From contig JAYKKT010000086.1 of the NCBI GenBank assembly GCA_036023115.1, positions 10,803,501 through 10,867,500 of the forward strand: DNA of 64,000 nucleotides, written 5' to 3'. Both the position numbers and the translations under genes were made by a program. The notes under the pieces are model-generated. The model had not been told where the DNA came from and ran no database searches. It worked only from the letters and a program-made list of their open reading frames with translations. Of the stretch, positions 21,404-33,870 are shown in pieces (position 1 is the stretch's first letter; each line of letters starts with the position of its first letter). The stretch is from Brasenia schreberi (taxonomy: Eukaryota; Streptophyta; Magnoliopsida; Nymphaeales; Cabombaceae).

Positions 21404-23344
21404 TATGCCTATACATATTAGGGAAGTGACAAAAAGAAGTTTGGTGGTAGAGTGAAATGTTGCAAGATAAAGTTAATGCAAATAAGGTATGTTACAAATT
21501 GTATTATGCAAAGAAGACAAGTAAAATTTGTGAGTCATATAAGAAAGTAAAGAAAAAAGCGAAAAAGGTCATTAGTGAAGCAAAAACAAAAATTGAGAGA
21601 ATTTATATAAAATGCTTAACTCAAATGATGGTAAAAGAAACATTTTAGGATAGCTAAGGATTAAGATAAGAAAATTAAGGATCTTATGAGGATGAAACGA
21701 TTTTAGTGGAAAATGATGATATAGAAAATAGATGAAAAATTATTTATATAAACTTTTTAATGAAAATACAGATGTTAGTATTAGCATAGGAGAGTTAATC
21801 AAATAAAAAAAGTATATAAACCATAATTTATATTAGCATATTCAAAAGAATGAAGTAAAAAAGGCTCTTAAATATATGAAGGTTGGTAAATCTGTAGTAC
21901 CAAACAATATTCCTATAAAAGTATGGAAAATCCTATAAGAGATGAGTCTCACTTGGTTCACAAGACTATTTAATAAAATATAGAGAACAGAAAAGATGCA
22001 TAAGGAATGAAGAGCAAGTACACTTATACTCATACAAAAGAACAAGGGAGACATTTAGAATTGTGCGAATTATCGAGATATCAAGTTAATGAGTCATACT
22101 ATGAAATTATGGGAAAGAATTATTGAGCATAGGTTAAGACAAGTATCAAGTACAACAGAGATCAATTTGGATTCTTTTCTGGTAGATCTATTATTGAAAT
22201 GATTTACCTATTGAGACGTCTTATGAAACATTTTAGAGCAAAAACAAAAAACCTTCATATGATATTTATTGATATAGAAAAAACTTATGATAGGGTGCAA
22301 AGAGATATTATTTGGAGAAGCTTGAAAAAAAGAGGTATCTCATTGACATACATAAATCTCATAAGAGACATGTACAATGGTCTAAAACCATGGTAAGGAC
22401 TCGTGAAGGAATGACAAACTCCTTTAAAGTTAATATAAAATTATATCAAGGATCAATATTAAGTCCATATTTATTTATATTAATCATTAGTGAGTTAACG
22501 AAACATATTCAAGATGAAATAGCTTGGTGTATGTTATTTGTAGATGATATTGTGTTAGTGAATGAGTCTAAGGAAAAAGTTAATAGGAAATTTGAACTAT
22601 AGAGAGAAACATTAAGAAGTAAAGGCTTTCGACTTAGTAGAACAAAGACAAAACATATAGAATGTAAGTTTGATCATTTGGATACTTCAGAGGACCTAGA
22701 AATTAAGATTGACACATATTGTGTCCCTCATAAGAAAAATTTTAAATACTTAGGGTCAATTTTTCAGAGTGGTGGAAAAATTGATGAGATGTTACATATA
22801 GAATTAATGTGAGTTAGTTAAAATGGAGAGTAGCATCACTTATTCTATGTGATAAGAAGATACCATTAAAGTTAAAAGGTAAATATTATAGAGCAATAAT
22901 TAGACATGTTATGTTTTATGGTTATGAGTGTTAGAAAGTTAATCATCACATTTAAAAGATGTTTGTAGTCAAAATGAAGATGTTGAGATTGATGAGTAAT
23001 CACACAAGAAAAGATTGTATACATAATGAGGTTATTAGAAACAAATTGGGAGTATCACCAATAAAGGAGAAAATGAGAAAAAACTATTTAAGATAGTTTG
23101 GATATGTAGAAAGACAACCAAATGACATTTCCATAAGAAGATATGAAAAACTAGATTATGAAAATATTAAAAGAATAAGAGGAAGACCACAAAAAGTGTT
23201 GGAAAGTAACAATGAAGAATTATCTAGTTTACATTGAGTTAAATGCTAGCATGACACATGATAGGGCTATGTGTAAACAAAGAATTCATGTAGTTGACCT
23301 CACCTAGTATATGAAAAGGCTTACTTATTGTTGTTGTTATTCTT

Positions 23345-23826
23345 TCTTCTTGGGACAATCGAACCGAAGCAGCTTCTTCTATTCTTTTGACTATTCAATA
23401 TTTTTTAGTAAGGAGACAACAATATTTGCAATATCATTAAGGGAGGTTTGAGATTTATTTTGGGCTCTTATGAGGTATTCATTGTCTCTTTCTCCAGTTT
23501 GTTTGGCTACTTGATTATGGGCTGGTTGTTTCATACTTCTCAACATATTTCCACTTTTCGTTGTGAGTAAGGACATTAATATTATTGTATCGGGAGATAT
23601 CTTGTTGTACTCATTTATTTTATATAGAGTATATTTTTCTGCGCTAGGCTCCATGGTTTTTACCTCTCATATTGAGGGGGGTTTCACATAAAAATTGTAT
23701 GTTTCCCGTGTATTAATCTTTGTTTGGGATCATTCATATTTTCTGTTTGGCATCATTTATCAAATTTGGCTACTGGGAAAGAGCTTTTAGGCTTCTACAT
23801 GTTAGCTTTCGGCTTCTCTTTCCATC
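23345..23826 (+). mobile_element. Ty1/copia LTR relic (3' part)
   Basis: The segment GTTTTTACCTC...GGGGTTTCACATAAAAATTG (23655-23695) is the typical R/U5 layout of plant copia LTRs, and a primer-binding site follows at 23829. The left limit is unclear. An open frame on the opposite strand (23391-23654) has no recognised family. Confidence 0.5.
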
Positions 23827-23828
23827 AA

Positions 23829-23844
23829 TAGTTATCAAAACCTT
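23829..23844 (+). other. Degenerate initiator-Met tRNA primer-binding site
   Basis: TAGTTATCAAAACCTT, against the plant copia consensus TGGTATCAGAGCCT. It is diverged but correctly placed between the LTR end and the gag start. Confidence 0.55.
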
Positions 23845-23878
23845 ATTTACTTATTTTGAGTATATTTTATTGATTATA

Positions 23879-23995
23879 ATGTTTCCTAACTCTAGTCAGA
23901 TGATTAGTTTGAATGGTGTAAATTACCACAAGTGGAGAGGAAAAATAAATCTACTTTTTGTAAAAAAACAACATTTGCCTATCTTTTCTACTTAA
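23879..23995 (+). pseudogene. Ty1/copia gag N-terminal fragment
   Basis: 39 codons from an ATG, including LNGVNYHKWRGKI and FVKKQHLPIF. This matches the conserved start of plant copia gag (L-x-G-x-N-Y-x-x-W and a later LP-V/I-F). It ends at a stop, and the rest of the element is absent. Confidence 0.65.
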
Positions 23996-24031
23996 AAACT
24001 AAAAATAAAATTGATGATGAATGATTTTTTG

Positions 24032-24497
24032 ATGTATGCATCAATGAGGATAAAGAAGGCAACAACTTTGAACTGAATACAAACAAGTCTAACTCCAGCC
24101 ATGAACAATAGCCATACCGAATCAATCGGCTTGTTACTCATTCTTGGGCCTGATGCTAAGGGAAAGCACACATCCTAGCCATCACTCACGCCACCTAGCA
24201 CTCAGATGGAGATCCTGGACAAGTGGCATCTCACTCCAACAACTACCAAATAACTAGTTAAGGATGACGCCTGGAAGAAATGATGTGGGCATCATTGAGG
24301 ATAAAGAAGGCAACAACTTTGAAGTGAATACAAGCAAGTTTAACGCTAGCCATGAACAATAGTCACGCCAAATCAATTGGCCTCTTAACCATTCTTGGGC
24401 CCGACACTAAGAGGAAGCACACATCCCAACCATCACTCACGACACCTAGCACTCATATGGAGATCCTAGACAAGTGGCATCTCACTCCAACAACTAG
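24032..24497. repeat. Tandem direct duplication of about 215 bases
   Basis: Copies at 24032-24247 and 24283-24497, with a 251-base offset and roughly 90 percent identity by eye. Shared words include GAGGATAAAGAAGGCAACAA and GACAAGTGGCATCTCACTCC. The source is unknown; it may be part of a non-autonomous LTR element. Confidence 0.75.
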
Positions 24498-25016
24498 TTT
24501 TTGTCTATTGGCTAACTGGGTAACAACTTAAATGTTAGTCGGGGTAATTAATACAATGCTTTATTTACTGGTTGATTGGGTGACAACATTAACTCTTGCC
24601 TTCTATTTCATTGGCCAAATGAGGAGGCTTGTTCCCAACTATAAAAACACCATCACCAAATTTGTAAGGCACATTTTATTGCTCTATCAAGTGAAATATG
24701 AGTTTTCATTTGCTTATCAAGTCCTTCAACAAGGCTTATGGTGTATTTCCTTCTCTCAACTTATCAGCTAGGTTATGGCATTCGAGTGCAAGGTTGTTAG
24801 TTATTCTCTCTTGCTTTCACCTCTCCTCCCACCTATTGTTTTTGTTTATCCTTCTCTGGTTTATAAGGTTCATTCTTCTTATCAGCCCCAGTTGTGGTGG
24901 AGAATTCCTAGAAGGTTACATACCGTTGCAACCAGAATACCTAACAATAATGTAGTTTGCATCATTTGGTGCCTTCATTAAGATCATGCGCATTGCAAAA
25001 GTGATCTCTTCACAAG
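24498..25016 (+). other. Unclassified, LTR-like sequence
   Basis: Contains TATAAAAACACC at about 24641 and the string TTTGGTGCCTTCATTAAG at 24967, which resembles plant LTR element junctions. No domain was found, and I cannot assign it. Confidence 0.3.
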
Positions 25017-26790
25017 GTGAGTTCAATACCTAAATTTTTTTTCAATTTTTTTTTTCAAAGTTCTTCGTTACAAGTAAAATTATGGTTGTTGGTCTTTTAT
25101 GGTCTTTTTTAACAAAATACCTTAATCAAACTCATTTCCAACCCAAAATTTTATGGAAATCTCAAAATGAGGGTTACTTTGAGCTCCACCAAAAAATTGA
25201 ATTCTGACAAAATTCAAAAAATGACCATTTTATCCTCAAGGTTGTACTAGTGAATTTGTGTTGTTTCAAGCATATTTCTTTCAAAGAAAGGGTTGAAAAG
25301 TTAAAAAGAGGCATTTGGAATTAAAATAAGTTCTAACTGCAAAATATTTACAAATGACCATTTTACCCCTACAAAATACCCAAATTAAAAAGATGAAAAA
25401 TAGAATAAACAGGCCTAAAACATGAAGGAGAAAGGAGTGGGACCCCAAAAGACTCAAGTTCGTTGATAACTTAAGCTCAAGTGTCAAGTTAAAAGTTTGA
25501 AATACCCCGACTAAGAGCGATCCTACGCCAAACGACCTTACACCCATTACAAGGTTAAAGTGGTCAAGAAAAGGCTAAAGATATCAACCCACAGAGCGTA
25601 AAAGGATAAAATTGTCAATCCATAACAAAGAAGTGAAAAAATAAAAATACCCCTAACCAAGAAAAATCCTAGATCAAGCGACCTTACACCACCAGAAGGT
25701 TAAAGTGGTCCAAAAATGTTAAATAGATCAACCCACGGAGCAGACAATTATCTCTCATATTTGCATGTATAAGTAGGCATCAAGCATATTTGTATTTAAT
25801 ACATATTAATTTTGGTAATTTAATACATATTAGTTTCGGTAGCCTTAGCATATGCTATTTTTTATATCCTTATTGCATGCTATTTTTTATATTCTTAGTG
25901 CATGTCAATGTTCTTTTGGATATCTTTAATACATGTTATTTTTGGTAGACTTAATGCATATTAGTTAATCTTGCATAGTAACTAATCTTCCTACATATTA
26001 ATTAATCTTCATACATATTAATTAATCATCCTATATATTAGTTAATATTCTTACATGATAACTAATCTTCTTGCATGTTAATTCATATTATTGCATGATA
26101 ACTAGTCTTATTAAATATTAGCCTTGTTAATCATTACATATTAACTTTATTATATCCATTATTCACCGCATATTAGTTTTATTCACTGCATATTATTTTA
26201 AATTATTGCATGATATTAATTCAATCTAAATGTCTCTTTTGAACAAATCTGCCATATCGATCCTATTAGTTCCCATGCACATTGATATTATTAGTTTCAC
26301 GGCATGCTAATTTTATTAACTCCTTTGCATCGATTTTATTAATTTCCCTGTCTATTAGATCTATCCCATATTAGTATCATCAGTCCCATTAGCATTTAAG
26401 CTAGAATATACCTCAAGCATTGCCTTAACCAAATAACCTGCCCTAGCCAAAAACCCTTAAGAACGAAACCAAATAGCTTGCTGCCCCATTCAACTAGTTC
26501 AACCCTTAGTAAAAGTCTTATCCAAGAACCTAATCATCCTAAGTCAAAATTGATCCCTCAAACCTATCTTATGCCCAAACCAAGTAGCAAGTAGGACTCC
26601 CTCCTTTTATTCTTACCTTTCCTCTCAAAGTGTGCAGAAAATTTATATTTAATTAGCCAACTTGCTAATGCTGAAGTTTACCCTTGCTCAACGGAGCAAG
26701 AAGACTTTGTGAAAAGAATTAGAATGGGCTCACAATACAAAGAAAGATGATTAAGAATAAGCCCTTACCAACTTAGTTTTGAGTTGTTCT
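25017..26790 (+). mobile_element. Probable old Tat gypsy LTR relic
   Basis: 25060-25330 is homologous to the LTR start segment of element D (20310-20590): shared order of TTGGTCTTTTA, AAACTCATTTCC-like and TTTTATCCTCAAG-like words. At 26679-26705 a U5-like domain occurs: ACCCTTGCTCAACGGAGCAAG, with a perfect 7-base stem. Between them lie a duplication (25490-25600 and 25640-25745) and an AT-rich degenerate repeat (25770-26400). No clean TG or CA ends were found. Confidence 0.4.
25770..26400. repeat. Degenerate AT-rich repeat (CATATTAGTT words)
   Basis: Dozens of variants of CATATTAGTT, GCATGTTAATT and GCATGATAACTA, separated by CTT/ATT spacers. There is no fixed period. It looks like an old, decayed minisatellite. 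Confidence 0.5.
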
Positions 26791-28402
26791 ATCTTTTAAG
26801 CAGGTAGTATTTATGAATTACTGTCCGTAGAACAAAAAAGTTACATACAATGCTCTTGTGCTCGACAGTTTGCTCTTATTTGATCATCTAAGCAAGGTTG
26901 AGCTTTCAAGGTCTCCGATTATAAGTTCAGGTTTTTATCCAATATGTTTCCACTTACAATAAATACTTACTCCACATCAATAGTTGAAGTTGAAACAACA
27001 AAAATATCTTTAGGAATCAAAGATAAAATATAGAACAAAAAACAACAAAAATATTTTAGTAACTCAATGCTCTCTACTATTTTAAAATAGGAAAAATTTT
27101 CTCCACCCTTGTCATCTCCAAATTCACTTGTATTATAAAACATTACAGACCTCTAATTTAATCGAATTCATATATTTCAAATGATTTTTTATTCTTGATC
27201 TAAAAATATGATAAAAAAACTTACAACAAAAAGAAGAGGATGTATGACTATTAATGATTTCTTTTCACTTATGGAAGAATAAGATGACTATTTGCAAAAT
27301 ATAATCTCTACACAATTAATTGATTATCAATCTTCTATCATTAATTATGCTACTAATATTCTTAAGTATGTGTAATTAAATATCAATATAATAAGCAATC
27401 AATATCTCTTTTAGCTATTTAATTTTAATCTAGGATCTAATGCAATAATAATTAAACTAATATGAGGAAGATCTATGTAATAATAAAGCTACTTATTTGT
27501 CATGTTCTATACACACTAAGTCAAGAGGTCTTTTGAAATATGCTATGTAGAAACTATATTTATTGCTTGATAAACTAATAAATGACAGATTGGATGGTAA
27601 ATAACAAATAATATATTTCCAGCATTGTTAAAATTATAAAATATCTTAAGGACTCTTACAACCTTCTCAGTTAGATCAAACTAGTTGAATTATACAAAAT
27701 GAAGAAACATAAACTCAATTAATAAGTCTATAGGGCATAGTCATCCATAATATTTGATAGGCTAAATTTCAATGATGTCCATAAAATCTTAAAATCAATT
27801 TATTAATTTCTAATGTTAGAATGTCCCAAATAGGAAATTACGGGAGTCTCTAATAGGTTGTATTTCAGATTTTTAAATTTTCAACCATCTTATACACACA
27901 AAGTATATGATAAGAACAATCAATACATACAAAAAAGTTTATCTCCTAAAATAGGTTAGAATGTTATTTGTAAGTGAGAAAAAATGCATGTATTTGTAGA
28001 AAAATAATAAATATTTATACAATATATGATTTATCAAAGTAGTAAATACAAAAGATATTTTTTAATGAACCAGTGAATAGTAATAGTAAGAGCCATGTAT
28101 GCATATAATTGCCAATTATTGCTCCATAAATTAGCACGTTGTGAAACACTATGATCAAGTGAAAAATGCAACTAGCTCTTTTTTATATTTATATAATTTA
28201 TCTGTATCTAGTAATTGATTATGTAGAAATTAGAACAACTAAATAATTATAAGTATTTTTAACATAATAACAAAATTAAGTTTTTAACCAAAAGTAAATG
28301 GAAGATGTTCTACTAATACAACATGCAAACTCCTCTCTACCTTGAGTAGAGTTGTAGTGAGAAAATCCCATAAAAGAAAATCTACAGTAAAGAACTTTCT
28401 TG
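26791..28402. other. AT-rich intergenic stretch, no gene seen
   Basis: No long open frames, domains or element ends on either strand. The last part (28280-28402) is continuous with 31945 onward once the solo LTR is removed. Confidence 0.6.
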
Positions 28403-29061
28403 CTGACTGTAAACACCCCAAAATGGGAATATTTTCAAACAAATGCCTGATTTTCGAAAACCATTTCACAACCTTATTTTGAACTTTTTAAAACCTAGGA
28501 GTTTTGAAGTTCAAACTTCTTTTTCTGAAAATCTTTCGAAATAAAGGCTTTAAAACCCAAGCCAAAACCCAAGTTTTGCAAAGTAGTTCGCACAAGTAGG
28601 TGAAACCCGATCAAAAAGCAGCTTAAGATCAGGTCAAAAGGCTAAGGAAAAGTTCAACCCGTCCGGATGAAAACAAGGCCGAAAAGCAAAACAGGCACCC
28701 AGGTCAGAGATCAAGCCGTAAGCCTATAAAAATGAAAATCAGATTGTCACGAAGAAATCCAAGATTGGCCTCACCAAATGGAAACATCAAACAGGGCCAG
28801 ACAGATCAAAAATCAAACGACAAGCAGTCCTGAAAGCGAAATTGGTCGGTCAAAGGGACTGGGAAAAACCCAACCTGAAATTGGGTCACCGACGGAACCA
28901 GGGCCCGTTCAAAACCGCCCGTTTCAAACACCAAAGAAGGACTGAAGAAAGAAAATTTTGGATTGGATCTGGACAAAAATATCCAGATCCATATCCATTT
29001 GGAATTTGGATTGGGTTGGATCCTTGGATCCAAACCCAAATCCAAGACCCACCCCTTGGCC

Positions 29062-29070
29062 TATAAATAA
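29062..29070 (+). promoter_or_regulatory. TATA box of the solo LTR
   Basis: TATAAATAA after CTTGGCC. The candidate donor AGAG|GTAAGC (GT at 29275) is 213 bases downstream. Confidence 0.6.
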
Positions 29071-31039
29071 GGCCAGGGGGGGAACCATTGACATGAATTT
29101 CAATTGGGAATGGTGGAGCTTGAAAAGTAAGAGAGAGTGTGTGGGAAAAGTCAATAATGGTAGGCCTTAGCCATAGCCATGTTGGCTTGATCAAGGGCTA
29201 AGTAGGCTTGAACCTAGCTTGGGCTACAACAAAGAAGATCAAGGTGGCTGCAAATGGTGGACCGGCTACAAGAGGTAAGCCCCTAAACCACACCTAGCCT
29301 AGACCATACCCCAACCGACCCCATTCAAACCTAGACAAACCACACCCACTCGGCTGGACCAAACCTACCCTAACCGACCTACCCCATGACCTAAAACCTG
29401 CCCCACTAAAACCTGGCCGAGCCATCCCTTGAACCCACCTAGCTTACACCTAACCGACCTTGACTCCCCCACCTAGACCGACCTAACTTACTACCCCATC
29501 CGGACACCCACCTTGCACCCGACTGCACACCGCGACCACACCCTAGCTCGCCCCTTGAAGCCCCCTTGACTTGTGGCCTTGAACCTAGTTCACCCCACCT
29601 AACCGACCTACCTAGCCCACTTGAACCACACCCTAAAACCCCTTTGCTGCCCTAGCTGCAACCTATCCCAAAACCCCAATTGAACCACACGGCCTCACCA
29701 ACCTAGCTCGCCCCTCTAAACCGAATCCAACTAGGTGCTGGCTGCACCTAGCTCGCCTCCCCTTGAACCTAAACCTAATCCACTCAACTAGGTGCTGGTC
29801 GCACCTAGCTAACCTAGCCAAATCATTCCCTAAAACCTAACCCTCTTGCTGCCCTAAGACCCACCTAGAACTGCACCTTACACTAGCCCTTGCTGCCCCA
29901 AACAACCAAATCGAACCCAGTTAGACTGGCTGCCTAACTCGAGCCTTGTTGCCCCCAAAACAAAACCCACTTACCCCCTAGCCGAACTGAACCTCGCTGA
30001 CCAAAACCACTCCAAAACCTAACCTATTGGCTGCACCTAACAGCTACCCTAAACCGATTTGGCTAGGTGCTGGCTGCACCTAGCTCACACCTAAACCACA
30101 CACCTAGACCATACCCCAACGCACCCCACCTACCACAACTCACCACTCGGCTGCAACCCATTTAAACCTAATCATCCCTCGGCCCACTTGGCTGAACCAA
30201 GGTCGGCTGAACCGACCTTGGCTGCATCAACTTGGCCTAACCAAACCAAGCCCTTGTTGGCCCTTGACTAGAACTGAACCTAGTCAGCAATCCCTAAGCA
30301 GAGCCATCCATTGACCAACTAGGCCCTTTTGGCCGACTTGCATCCTTGACCAAGACTTGGGCTGCATTGACCTGCCCCAACACCCAACCTAAACCGATTT
30401 GGCTAGGTGCTGGCTTCACCTAGCTCGCCCCCTTGAACCCATTCAAACCTAGCAAAACTATACCTACTTAGCTAGCTTTGCTGAACCAAGACAAGCTTGA
30501 ACTAACCTAGGACTTGACCCAGCCATGTCCTAAACCAAACCTAATCAGCAGTCCCTAAACCGCACCTAACCACTTGCCTTAAACCTTGACCAACTAGACC
30601 TCTTGGCCGAACCCAGCCAAGGCCAATTTGCACCTACACCCAACTACACCCAATCAAAATCGGTTGCACCTAAGTTGACTCATACTCAAGCTTTGACCTT
30701 GGAACCAAACCAAGGGACTTACCTCACGGCTGGGATAAAGGAAGACTCGAGCAAACCCCACAAAATGGAAACAAGAGACTAAACCGAATGAAAACTTGTA
30801 AGTACAATTTAGGTTTTTAATCAATTGTTTCAATTCAATTCAATTCGTAAGGGGGTTGTATTAACGGAGCGAAGTCTCTCCCCCGAGTTGTAATATTCGT
30901 GGATGAAACACAATCACACACACGTGCACTTGAGCCTTCTCACTCTTAAACTGCACACGAGTACACCCACGTGCACTTGAGCCTTTTTGCTCTTAGATTG
31001 CATACGATCGCACTCACGTGCACTCGAGCCTTCTCACTC

Positions 31040-31470
31040 TTAAGCTAATTATATATATTTTCAATTCGGGTAAATTTACTTCGTGAAAGTCGTGTGAGTT
31101 ACAATTACTTTCGGGTGGATTTACTTTCCAGTCATGTGAGTTGCAATTACATTCGGGTGGGTTTACTTTCAAGTTGTGTGAGTTGCAATTTAAATTCCAC
31201 ACGAGAACACCCACGAACACTCGAGCCTTTTCGCTCTTTACACTCACACACATTGAGCCTTTCCGCTCTTAGGATAAAACTTATATATACATTTCAAGTC
31301 GTGTGAGTTTACTTTGTGAAAGTAGAGTTGCATTTCAATTTGTGTGAGCTTACTTTGAGAAAGTAGAGTTGCACTTCAATTTGTGTGAGTTTACTTTGAG
31401 AAAGTAGAGTTGCATTTCAATTTGTGTGGGTTTACTTAAAGTCGAGTGAGTTGCAATTTCAATTTGGGTG
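31040..31470 (+). repeat. GTGTGAGTT / AAAGTAGAGTTGCA modules in the solo LTR
   Basis: Units of about 48-50 bases containing TGTGTGAGTTTACTTTG-AGAAAGTAGAGTTGCA, repeated three to four times at 31290-31430, preceded by related TCGGGTGG-GTTACTTTC units. Confidence 0.6.
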
Positions 31471-31977
31471 AGTTTGCATCATCACTCTCAAAAAGCCCAA
31501 AAAGGATTTCAGCATCCCTGCATTCACTCGCTTTCAAAAGCCCTCGAATCCTCGCTCAAACCACGCTGAAATTAGGCCACACATTCCACACACAGCAAGC
31601 CTAAATAGATAAAACTCACAAAGACTTAGAGTCGTCCAGCATTCGTAATAAAAATTGCAAAGAAGGCACGAATCGAATTCATCAAACACTTATCATTTGA
31701 AGTTAATATTTGTTTGGAAAATCGAAGTTTCTAAGCGCTTAAACAACCCTTGAGCGTCGGTTCAAGAAGGTTTAAAGCGAAAAGATCCCGCTTTTCCACA
31801 AATCGCCAAAAAATCAGAAATATTTTAAAAACCTTCGCTAGTTTGAGTAAGCTAGCTGGCACACTCGTAAAAGAGGTAGGCACGAAAAGGTTCACTTCAA
31901 GTTCCATAAACTGGGAGTGGGAATTTTCATGTTTACACTGACATAATTGAGTTTCTTGAATGCCTTAACTACTTCTA

Positions 31978-32163
31978 CTAAATTTTTTTATCAACATCGT
32001 TTCTTAGTATGCCATATTTATCTCTAGGCATAAAGCTATAAACCTTTGTACAATAATTGTACTTTGCTTGATTAACACCTTCTTTATTATATAGTTTTAT
32101 AAAATGAATCTTTAAAGTTTGATTTTTGTGACTTAGCTTTAAGAAGGTGTCCTCTATTTGCAT
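31978..32163 (-). pseudogene. BED-type zinc-finger fragment, probable hAT transposase relic
   Basis: 61 codons containing FIKLYNKEGVNQAKYNYCTKVY, which resembles the BED finger of plant hAT transposases (F-x-x-K-x-C-x-x-C-x-x-x-Y). The first metal-binding Cys appears as Tyr, so the finger would not fold. No dimerisation domain was found. The solo LTR inserted about 35 bases away. Confidence 0.4.
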
Positions 32164-33074
32164 ATGATCATTGTTTTTATTGAACCTCTAGTAACAAAAT
32201 GGTTTCTTATATAAATGAGGTGTTAATACCACTACTCATATTTATAGTGTTTTTTGGCTTAGTGATATCAACAAAGGTCTTTAAAGGGTAAGGCCACTTC
32301 AGCCCTTTTCTTTGTTCTTTAAGCTAGAAGCAATAGCACTATGGTTAGCCATTGATTTAGTCAAAAAATTTGAATCAATAAAAATCCCATAGAGTTTAGG
32401 AGTAAGAGTGAATTGATAAATAGGTGTGAATTATGAAATATTAACTTTGAAGAAAGATAACAAAGAAAGACATAAAATTTCAAAGAGTTGGTGAGAGAAC
32501 AAGTATGAAAAGAGAGAAAGAGAGAAGAGTTGGCATACTGACCTATTTATAGATGTTGAAAGCTAGAAGCTCGCTCTCAACGTTTAAAATTTAAATGGCT
32601 CTTATGTAAGTCGTTAGGCTCAATTAAGTTATTCATTCATTTTCGTTAAAAAATATAAATCTTATCATCATATTGTTTATCAACAATTTTAAAGTTTTTT
32701 AAAATTTTTAATAGCCATTGACATGACATTAAATATTTTATATTCTTGCATAACATTTAAAAAAACTAATATAAAAATAATGGAAGGGAGCTGATCAGGT
32801 CTTGTTCATGACAGACGGCCTGTTAGCCAGTGATAGCACTAAGACCAATTATCGGCCTTTCACTAGTTGTGAGCGCATGCTCGCCTACAGCACGAACGAA
32901 TTACATATCCAAGTGGAGAACTAACAAGCTCAATGGGTGTCCAACTTGACAGTTCCTCACGATTCATAACCGCTGATTACCAAACCAATCCCTTGAAAGG
33001 CGAAACCAATACAAAAAGGAGAATCCTCGGTTCCTTGGTTTGAATTTCAGTTTATATGAGGGTTGTGCCATGTC
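32164..33074. other. Intergenic, no gene seen
   Basis: AT-rich sequence with a GA-rich patch near 32500. A more GC-balanced block at 32790-33000 matches nothing I recognise. Confidence 0.5.
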
Positions 33075-33870
33075 TATTCAAGATAAAGTACCTTGGTATA
33101 GGTTATTTATATATAATATTATTTTAGTGGATGAATTAAAGGAAGAAGTTAACAGGAAACTTGAATTGTAGAGAGAAACATTGACAAAAAAAGTTTCTGA
33201 ACTCATAGAATGAAGACAAAATATATGAAGTACAAATTTGTAAATTCATAAAAGCCTAACTAAAGGACAATTTGAGGTATTAGGATTATTTAGAGATGAT
33301 GGAGATGTTATACATAGAACCAATATAGGTTGGTCAAAATAGTGAAGTACCTTAAGTATTTTATGTGATAAGTAGAAATCACTAAGGTTGAAACGTAAAT
33401 ATTATAAAGGAGCTGTTATACTAGCAATGTTATATGGTGTCAAGTATTGAGGGTCAATTATTTCGTATTGAGGGTTAATTATTACCATGTGCAAAAGATG
33501 TATGCAATAAAAATGAGAATATTGTGATATATGTATAGTTATATGAGGAAAGACCATATTTATAATGAGGTTACTGGAGAAAAAGTTATGGTAATATTGA
33601 TAAAAATACAACGAGAGAGACATGTATAAGATGGTTTAGATATATAAAAAGGTAACTAAATAAAAATATGATAAAAAGTGTGAAGTACTAGATGGTAAAT
33701 AGCTTAGAAGAGAGAGAACAAAACTGCAAAAGTATTAAACATTATATGAGTTTTTTTTAAATAACTACCGATTTAGCACAAGATTGAGCATCATAACGTA
33801 AAATAATTCATGAAGCTGACCCCACTTGGTGTCTGGAAAAGGCTTGGGTATTGTCTTTGTTGTTGTTGGG
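33075..33870 (+). mobile_element. RTE-type LINE relic, copy 2, 5'-truncated
   Basis: Starts in the RT palm region (IQDKVPW...LF, then ADELKEEVNRKLEL-like) and runs through the post-RT region to the 3' end, CCCCACTTGGTGTCTGGAAAAGGCTTG, with a short TTG repeat tail (33852-33867). Frame breaks throughout. Copy 1 has the same 3' end. Confidence 0.7.

Larger units (their letters stand above)
19853..23335 (+). mobile_element. RTE-type LINE relic, copy 1, interrupted
   Basis: The 5' piece (19853-20260) encodes the end of an AP-like endonuclease: FDLFIANT, QIDYLIYRK, then SLTTQHR, the catalytic His motif. The homology resumes after the gypsy insertion D at 21409 with the linker and reverse transcriptase: DIEKTYDRV near 22270, FVDD at 22537-22548, then the post-RT region ([24 protein letters not shown], with stops). 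The 3' end near 23335 has the short TTG/TTATT repeat tail common in plant RTE elements. The 5' part of the endonuclease is missing. Many stops and frameshifts make it an old, dead copy. Confidence 0.8.
28408..31939 (+). mobile_element. Solo type II gypsy LTR, 3532 bases
   Basis: Bounded by TGTAAACACC (28408) and ATGTTTACA (31939) and flanked by perfect CTGAC duplications (28403-28407 and 31940-31944). U3 contains AAAACCGCCCGTTTCA at about 28910 and GGATCTGGAC/GTCCAGATCC-type tracts. TATA box at 29062 and donor at 29275 follow, then a long CCTAACC-rich leader, the conserved GGGGGTTGTATTAACGGAGC block (30851) and GAGC...GCTC modules (30920-31260). The U5 structure is at 31736-31779. Such solo LTRs arise by recombination between the two LTRs of a complete element. 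Confidence 0.9.

Noticed and set aside
23391..23654. Minus-strand 87-codon frame as a gene.
   Set aside because: It overlaps a copia LTR relic, has no known domain, and is flanked by transposon remains on both sides.
32790..33000. GC-balanced block resembling organelle or rRNA sequence.
   Set aside because: I could not match it to any rRNA, tRNA or plastid gene from memory. A database search would be needed to decide.
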